Virus record (IMG/VR): IMGVR_UViG_3300042924_003217
Coordinates: 1-64,000 of that record
Source of the DNA: a virus
Length of the DNA stretch: 64,000 nt
Reading direction: 5' to 3' (one strand)
Both the position numbers and the translations under genes were made by a program. Shown here in pieces: positions 60,313 through 64,000 of this stretch. The notes below the pieces were generated by a model that saw only the letters and a list, made by a program, of their open reading frames with translations, made no database searches and was not told the DNA's origin. Positions within the stretch are counted from its first letter, which is position 1. Every line of letters begins with the position of its first letter.

Positions 60313-61017
60313 TTATGCGGTAGCAGCAGCGGTTGCGCGGGAGCTACGGGAGCCGTGGGGGGCGATCCAGACACTAAGGGGGCGACCCGTTAGACCGTTG
60401 CAGGCAAGCTTGCAGTTCGCGCATTGCACGCGCCCATGCGTGGAGGTGGCGAGGCATTCGACCGTGTCGGCAGGCTGATCGGGCGACACGTGAAACGTCC
60501 GGTAGCCGAGGGAGGAGGCGAGACGGTAGCTGCTCTCGGTCTCGGTGGACGCCATAAAGTAAGCCGAGTATTGCTTCGCAAGGGGGTTGGCCTGCCAGTC
60601 GTGGAAGTAACCAGTCCAGCCAGCCGAGACGCTAGCGATAGCCTTGACGATGGACAAGGGGAGGAGTGTCGGGTTGCCGTATGCCCCAAACCGGATCTTG
60701 CGCCCGCCAAAGACGGCTGCGTAGTCCTTCGGCTCAAGCTGGGGGTAGATACCGCGCTTGTACCCGTTGTAAATAGCCGAGGGGGCCTGACCTACGTTGA
60801 CGTAGCAGCCATTACCGGAGGCAAAGGGGCAACCGGAGCAAATAGTGCGCGCGTCCAGTCCCTGCTTAACGGCAAGGACGGGGTGGAGTCCGGTCAGGAT
60901 AAACCAAACCTGCACCATGTCCCCGGTCTTCCGGTTGGCGGTCTTGAGGGTGGCGATAGCGGCAAACTCATGACCGCTCACCGTGCCCGTATGGAGGAGA
61001 TAGCCCGTTGTTTTCAT
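60313..61017 (-). CDS. Cys-rich conserved phage protein (234 aa)
   Basis: From ATG 61017. ICSGCPFASGNGCYVNVGQAPSAIYNGYKRG gives CxxC...C, then a C-terminal C....CANCKLACNG; seven Cys are suited to metal or Fe-S binding. The middle has IRFGAYGNPTLLPLSIVKAI and GWTGYFHDW, resembling short TIM-barrel-like or radical-enzyme-like strands, but the typical CxxxCxxC is missing. A conserved phage protein I cannot name. Confidence 0.65.
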   Translation of the reverse strand: MKTTGYLLHTGTVSGHEFAAIATLKTANRKTGDMVQVWFILTGLHPVLAVKQGLDARTICSGCPFASGNGCYVNVGQAPSAIYNGYKRGIYPQLEPKDYAAVFGGRKIRFGAYGNPTLLPLSIVKAIASVSAGWTGYFHDWQANPLAKQYSAYFMASTETESSYRLASSLGYRTFHVSPDQPADTVECLATSTHGRVQCANCKLACNGLTGRPLSVWIAPHGSRSSRATAAATA

Positions 61018-61303
61018 CGTCCACACCCTAGCTGATGCCTCGCGTGCGGGCGAGCCGTAACGGTCTCGCGTGCGTTGTCAGTAGCTCTGCTAATGACCGA
61101 TATGGCTGACCCTAATGGCTACTGGGTCCGCTATGGCTGACGGCACCGGTGGCGGTGGGTGGCGGCACCGGTGGCTGACCGGCCAACCTCGGCTAGTAGC
61201 TGGGGGATTGCTCAATCGGATTCGGCATTAGCGTGTCTACTGACCAGCGATTGCTCAATCTATTGGATTGCCCAATCGGATTGGTGAATTCGTATTCGTC
61301 CAT
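61018..61303. promoter_or_regulatory. Intergenic control region with repeats
   Basis: Between the leftward Cys-rich gene and the rightward gene at 61304. It carries GCGTTGTCAG (61072-61081) and GCTAATGACC (61089-61098), shared with the region before the DUF932 gene, two TATGGCTGAC copies, two GGCACCGGTGGC copies, and ATTGCTCAATCGG-type units at 61207, 61250 and 61267. Likely divergent promoters with repeated binding sites. Confidence 0.5.
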
Positions 61304-61546
61304 ATGGACACCGGATTCGTGATTTCGGATATGGTTACGATCAGCAAGACATTGGGGTTCATTCCCAATGAGCTTCGCCCTATGGGCTGGGTTTGGTACG
61401 TGGACGGCAACGAGTGTCGCATCCTTGCCAAGTCCGGCAACCGCCACCCCTACCACGCTCCCGATTGGATCATCGAGGGACTCTTTGGCGATGCGGAGGG
61501 GGTTACCATCATTCCGACCAAACCGCGAGCTAAGCCCTTGACTTAG
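61304..61546 (+). CDS. Hypothetical protein (80 aa)
   Basis: MDTGFVISDMVTISKTLGFIPNELRPMGWVWYVDGNECRILAKSGNRHPYHAPDWIIEGLFG...: compact alpha/beta with several Trp. The start at 61304 lacks a good ribosome site. It is the only plus-strand gene in the right-hand region, just after the ATTGC repeats. Confidence 0.55.
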   Translation: MDTGFVISDMVTISKTLGFIPNELRPMGWVWYVDGNECRILAKSGNRHPYHAPDWIIEGLFGDAEGVTIIPTKPRAKPLT

Positions 61547-61617
61547 TCACACTCAACACCACATAGTAGCGGTGCAGGCTGTGCTGCCTGCTTCTGCTCC
61601 TTGTTGTTGTTGTTCAT

Positions 61618-61655
61618 CAAGACCCCGGTGCTGCTTAGCGGTGCCGGGGTTCTTG
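61618..61655. terminator. Hairpin between the small gene and the tRNA
   Basis: CAAGA-CCCCGG (61618-61628) pairs with CCGGGG-TTCTTG (61644-61655), leaving a one-base bulge. Downstream of the plus-strand gene and of the tRNA on the minus strand, it could terminate in either direction or protect the tRNA precursor. The U-tract is weak. Confidence 0.5.
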
Positions 61656-61666
61656 CTTACTGACAC

Positions 61667-61742
61667 TGGAGCCGTGTACAGGAATCGAACCTGCAACCGC
61701 CTGCTTACAAGGCAGGTGCTCTACCGATTGGGCTAACACGGC
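61667..61742 (-). tRNA. tRNA-Thr (anticodon UGU)
   Basis: Read on the minus strand from 61742: acceptor GCCGTGT pairs with ACACGGC, the anticodon stem CCTGC/GCAGG encloses loop CTTGTAA with anticodon TGT, the T-arm contains GGTTCGATTCC, and CCA is encoded after the discriminator (61667-61669). The D-arm has AGCCCAATCGGTAGAGC. Reads ACA (wobble ACG). The only tRNA seen in the window. Confidence 0.95.
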
Positions 61743-61814
61743 AAAAGGGAAGCGCCCCAATAGTGCACGGAACGTGTGTTAGGGGCAAGGGGTTCTGTGT
61801 TGTTGTGTGTTTGG

Positions 61815-62039
61815 CTAGGTGGGTGGCTTTTGGTTTTGGGGTTTTCCGTTCTTTGGGGGTTGGGTGAAGGGTTTGAGTTTTTGGGCTAGGGCTCTCTCTG
61901 TGGGGAGGGTTGCGGCGGCTGACGTTGGTTTGCCGGAATGGTAGATGAGGAGGGCTTCGTAGGCTTTGGTGTACTGCTTGAGGGCGTCCCTTAGTTTCTC
62001 TTGTGCTTTTTGGAAGGCTTGTTGCGGGTTGCGCGGCAT
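61815..62039 (-). CDS. Small helical protein with basic tail (74 aa)
   Basis: MPRNPQQAFQKAQEKLRDALKQYTKAYEALLIY forms a helix, then a Pro/Lys/Gln-rich basic tail. Start 62039; its first 49 bases overlap the end of the gene upstream. Function unknown. Confidence 0.55.
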   Translation of the reverse strand: MPRNPQQAFQKAQEKLRDALKQYTKAYEALLIYHSGKPTSAAATLPTERALAQKLKPFTQPPKNGKPQNQKPPT

Positions 62040-62377
62040 GGTTTTGCGCGGGGTTCGGGTTTCTTCTTGATGAGGTCGGGGAAGATGGTGCGCAGCTTGA
62101 GCAGATCGCGGAGTGTTTTGGCGTCGTAGGTGAGGATGAGCGGGGGTTGCAGTTTGCGCTTTGCGCTGTCCCTGATGCTTTTGTTTACTACGTTGCAGTA
62201 TCGTTCGGCGTCCCTGCCGAGGATGTTGTACAGGGTCCACTTGTTGTAGACGAGACGGCTGCAATGCAGTGCGTGGTCGATTGCGAGGCCGACAATGGCG
62301 TCGTCGCAGTTGGGGGTGCTGATGCTGGCGATGTTAGGGTAGAGCTTGCTGAAACGGGGCTCTGGTTTCTTCTTCAT
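61991..62377 (-). CDS. Hypothetical basic protein (128 aa)
   Basis: N-terminal domain (SISTPNCDDAIVGLAIDHALHCSRLVYNKWTLYNILGRDAERYCNVV) with three Cys, then a strongly basic C-terminus (KKPEPRAKPCRATRNKPSKKHKRN). Unknown. A gene arrangement of two overlapping small genes follows the paralogue unit at 62.4-63.9 kb. Confidence 0.6.
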   Translation of the reverse strand: MKKKPEPRFSKLYPNIASISTPNCDDAIVGLAIDHALHCSRLVYNKWTLYNILGRDAERYCNVVNKSIRDSAKRKLQPPLILTYDAKTLRDLLKLRTIFPDLIKKKPEPRAKPCRATRNKPSKKHKRN

Positions 62378-62389
62378 GTGCTGGTTGTG

Positions 62390-62965
62390 TTATTCGACGC
62401 TTGGAATGCTGTGTTGGCGGGTTAAGCCGCTGGGCCAGATGTGGGGGATGGGACCAAGGGACTTGTCGAGGAAGATGAGTTCGTTGGTGGCGCGGATGGC
62501 GATCCGGCCATGCCTGTCGTTGACCTCATCGGGAATTGCCGTGGTGATGGCTGACACCACAAACTCCTTGGCTTGATCGAGGTGGCGGCTGTACGGGTCG
62601 TTGCGCGGGATGATGGTGAAGAGGTAGCGCCCCCGGTATGAGCCAATCTCGCCATGGTTTTGCGCCCTGCTGAGGGTGGTTAATCCACGCAGGTAGCCGT
62701 ACTCATGGACTTTCACGTCCTCGCTGTAGCAGTTCCACCATTGTAGGTCCTCTGGTGCCCATTCCGTGGCTTTTACGGGCAGATCGGTGCTCAACCGTAG
62801 GCTGCATAGGGGTATGTTGCGGTAGAGGGCTCCGTTGGCCAGCAATACGTGGCCACCGTATATACCGCCAATGTTTGGCTGTATGGCGAACCAGACCCCT
62901 TCCTGTCGGTCCTTGCTGATGGTCCCGGCGTCGATGGTGACGTACTGGTGAACAGGGAGGTCCAT
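62390..62965 (-). CDS. Conserved phage protein, paralogue of 333-860
   Basis: 191 aa. Shares the whole layout with the left-end copy (DLPVHQYV.IDAG.IS, YGGHVLLANGALYRNIPL, W.CYSE, YGYLRGL, QAKEFVV, IRATNE, IPSVE). This copy has an additional loop (LSRAQNHGEIGSYRG). Immediately follows the glycosyltransferase gene, six bases away, suggesting it may act with it. Confidence 0.85.
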   Translation of the reverse strand: MDLPVHQYVTIDAGTISKDRQEGVWFAIQPNIGGIYGGHVLLANGALYRNIPLCSLRLSTDLPVKATEWAPEDLQWWNCYSEDVKVHEYGYLRGLTTLSRAQNHGEIGSYRGRYLFTIIPRNDPYSRHLDQAKEFVVSAITTAIPDEVNDRHGRIAIRATNELIFLDKSLGPIPHIWPSGLTRQHSIPSVE

Positions 62966-62971
62966 GGTGTG

Positions 62972-63877
62972 TTAGCGTTGGCGGGTTGGCGAACCGTTGA
63001 GTAGCGCGACCCAATCGTAGATGCACGATAGCCAATCGTGACTGAAGAGGGTGTACTCTTGGTAGGCGCGGCAGGCTTCCCGGAAGGCTCTGGGGTTGCC
63101 GCGATAGAAGCTGAGTGCTGCCTTGGCGTCCTCCACGTACTCCTCGTCAGGGGTACGGCAGATGATTCCCTGTCTCCCGTTGGCGTAGCCGACCAAGGCG
63201 CTCAGGACAAGGCGTCCTGCTGCTGACCCCTCAAGGATCGGCAGGCCCACGGTCTCACTACTGCTCGTCACCATGACCGCGTCGCACTTCAGGTAGAAGC
63301 CAGCCATGCAGAGGTGGTGGTACTTGTTATGCATGACCTTGGTTAGACCCAGTTCGTCACAGACCCGCAGGAACAACCTGCCTCGTTTGATCTCTGGCCC
63401 ATGGGAGAGCCATGCCTCCATGGCACCGGCGTAGCCAACTGTGTTGAGGCTGGTTGGCGGCTCGGCACGGAAGTGCTCAGCGTCAATGCCGATCTGCACG
63501 ACCTGCATGGGTCGCGTAACACCCATCGCCGCGCTCGTCTCGACCAAGTCCTCCGTGACCCCAGCATAACCATACAACGTGTTGAAGAACTCAGTGCCAT
63601 GCTCATGGACCGCAATGGCGATGTCCCGCTCACAATGAGCGACCGCCACAATGCGACTATTTGGGATCCCGCCGCTGTTGAGGATGTGAACCGCTTCAGG
63701 GTGCGTCACGAACAGGTCGTACTTGTCGTGCAGCATCTTCATCTCATCCACCGTGTAGTTGACCGTCCAGTCGAGGAGGTGTGCGTAGATGTCCTGCGCG
63801 TAGAGCCGCTTGATCAGCGCATGGTGGATCTGGGCATAAGCCCAGCGTGGTTGTGTAAAGAAAAGGACTGATTTCAT
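62972..63877 (-). CDS. Glycosyltransferase (GT-B), paralogue of 25827-26759
   Basis: 301 aa. The donor-binding half has CDAVMVTSSSETVGLPILEGSAAGRLVLSALVG, matching the GT4 pattern E..G.P.LE. It shares VGIDAEHFRAEP and LNTVGYAG with the enzyme beside the capsid (VGINVDRFRADP, LKTVGYGG). It precedes the paralogue at 62390-62965. Confidence 0.8.
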   Translation of the reverse strand: MKSVLFFTQPRWAYAQIHHALIKRLYAQDIYAHLLDWTVNYTVDEMKMLHDKYDLFVTHPEAVHILNSGGIPNSRIVAVAHCERDIAIAVHEHGTEFFNTLYGYAGVTEDLVETSAAMGVTRPMQVVQIGIDAEHFRAEPPTSLNTVGYAGAMEAWLSHGPEIKRGRLFLRVCDELGLTKVMHNKYHHLCMAGFYLKCDAVMVTSSSETVGLPILEGSAAGRLVLSALVGYANGRQGIICRTPDEEYVEDAKAALSFYRGNPRAFREACRAYQEYTLFSHDWLSCIYDWVALLNGSPTRQR

Positions 63878-63887
63878 GGTCTGTTGT

Positions 63888-63932
63888 TCAGAAGCGTAAA
63901 GAAAAGGGCTGTTTTGTTGGCACGTCGCTCAT
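63888..63932 (-). CDS. 14-codon leader-like ORF
   Basis: MSDVPTKQPFSLRF, starting in an ATGA overlap with the stop of the partial gene and preceded by GAGGAGG. Too short to be a normal protein. It might be a coupling leader for the glycosyltransferase gene that starts at 63877. Confidence 0.25.
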   Translation of the reverse strand: MSDVPTKQPFSLRF

Positions 63933-64000
63933 GACTGGGCCTCCTCTTCCCATTTCCCAATCGTGCGCAGGAAAGCCTCGGCACGCTGCGGGGCGGTGGC
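63929..64000 (-). CDS. 3' end of an unidentified gene (partial)
   Basis: Continues beyond the right edge. The visible C-terminus ends RTIGKWEEEAQS, with GAGGAGG inside the last codons and an ATGA overlap, the same design as the coupled genes of the left-hand array (ends such as AKEAQP). This suggests the small-gene array style continues beyond the window. Confidence 0.55.
   Translation of the reverse strand, partial: ATAPQRAEAFLRTIGKWEEEAQS

Noticed and set aside
61543-61617. 24-codon minus-strand ORF (MNNNNKEQKQ...)
   Set aside because: Simple-sequence start, overlaps the stop of the plus-strand gene, no ribosome site; too weak to list.

Overview
The window reads as most of a tailed double-stranded DNA phage genome. 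Terminase, portal, scaffold and major capsid genes are all present. Two short-tail-type tube proteins (adaptor and nozzle) and several large low-complexity virion proteins in internal/ejection-protein position point to a podovirus-like virion. No integrase, RNA polymerase or DNA polymerase was recognised, so lysogeny is unsupported, and the polymerase may lie outside the window or belong to the host. The host cannot be named from the sequence.

Layout. About 0.3-6.3 kb: minus-strand array of very small, translationally coupled genes, several being short coiled-coil paralogues, plus a DUF6378 protein, an FkbM-type methyltransferase and two tandem helix-turn-helix paralogues. 6.4-13.2 kb: plus-strand replication and recombination block (Dps-like protein, OB-fold-like protein, PD-(D/E)XK nuclease, primase-helicase, SWIM finger protein, lysozyme-like protein, RuvC-like resolvase, DEDD exonuclease), with a possible small RNA at 12.26-12.35 kb. 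13.2-24.3 kb: minus-strand holin-like genes, tail-chaperone-like genes and fibres (glycine-rich and collagen-like), with three tandem 2-oxoglutarate/Fe(II) oxygenases among them. 24.3-25.8 kb: the capsid gene, inverted relative to the other structural genes, with its own promoter, palindrome and terminator. 25.8-56 kb: minus-strand glycosyltransferases, internal virion proteins, tail tube, three more collagen-like fibres, further glycosyltransferases, scaffold, portal and terminase. 56.1-58.1 kb: plus-strand genes including an HNH protein and galE. 58.1-64 kb: G+C-rich accessory region with a G-tract, repeat families, a DUF932-type gene, tRNA-Thr and paralogues of genes at the left end and near the capsid.

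How the genes work together. The most striking association is four collagen-like (Gly-X-Thr rich) virion proteins plus a polyglycine fibre, encoded in the same late clusters as three 2OG-Fe(II) hydroxylases and several glycosyltransferases; a UDP-glucose 4-epimerase and a methyltransferase lie elsewhere. Each family is recognisable. The idea that they form a phage-encoded pathway hydroxylating and glycosylating virion collagen is inference and is set out as the main finding.

Many start codons here were moved inward from the longest open frame, using Shine-Dalgarno matches and four-base stop/start overlaps. All family assignments come from motifs read by eye, not from database searches.
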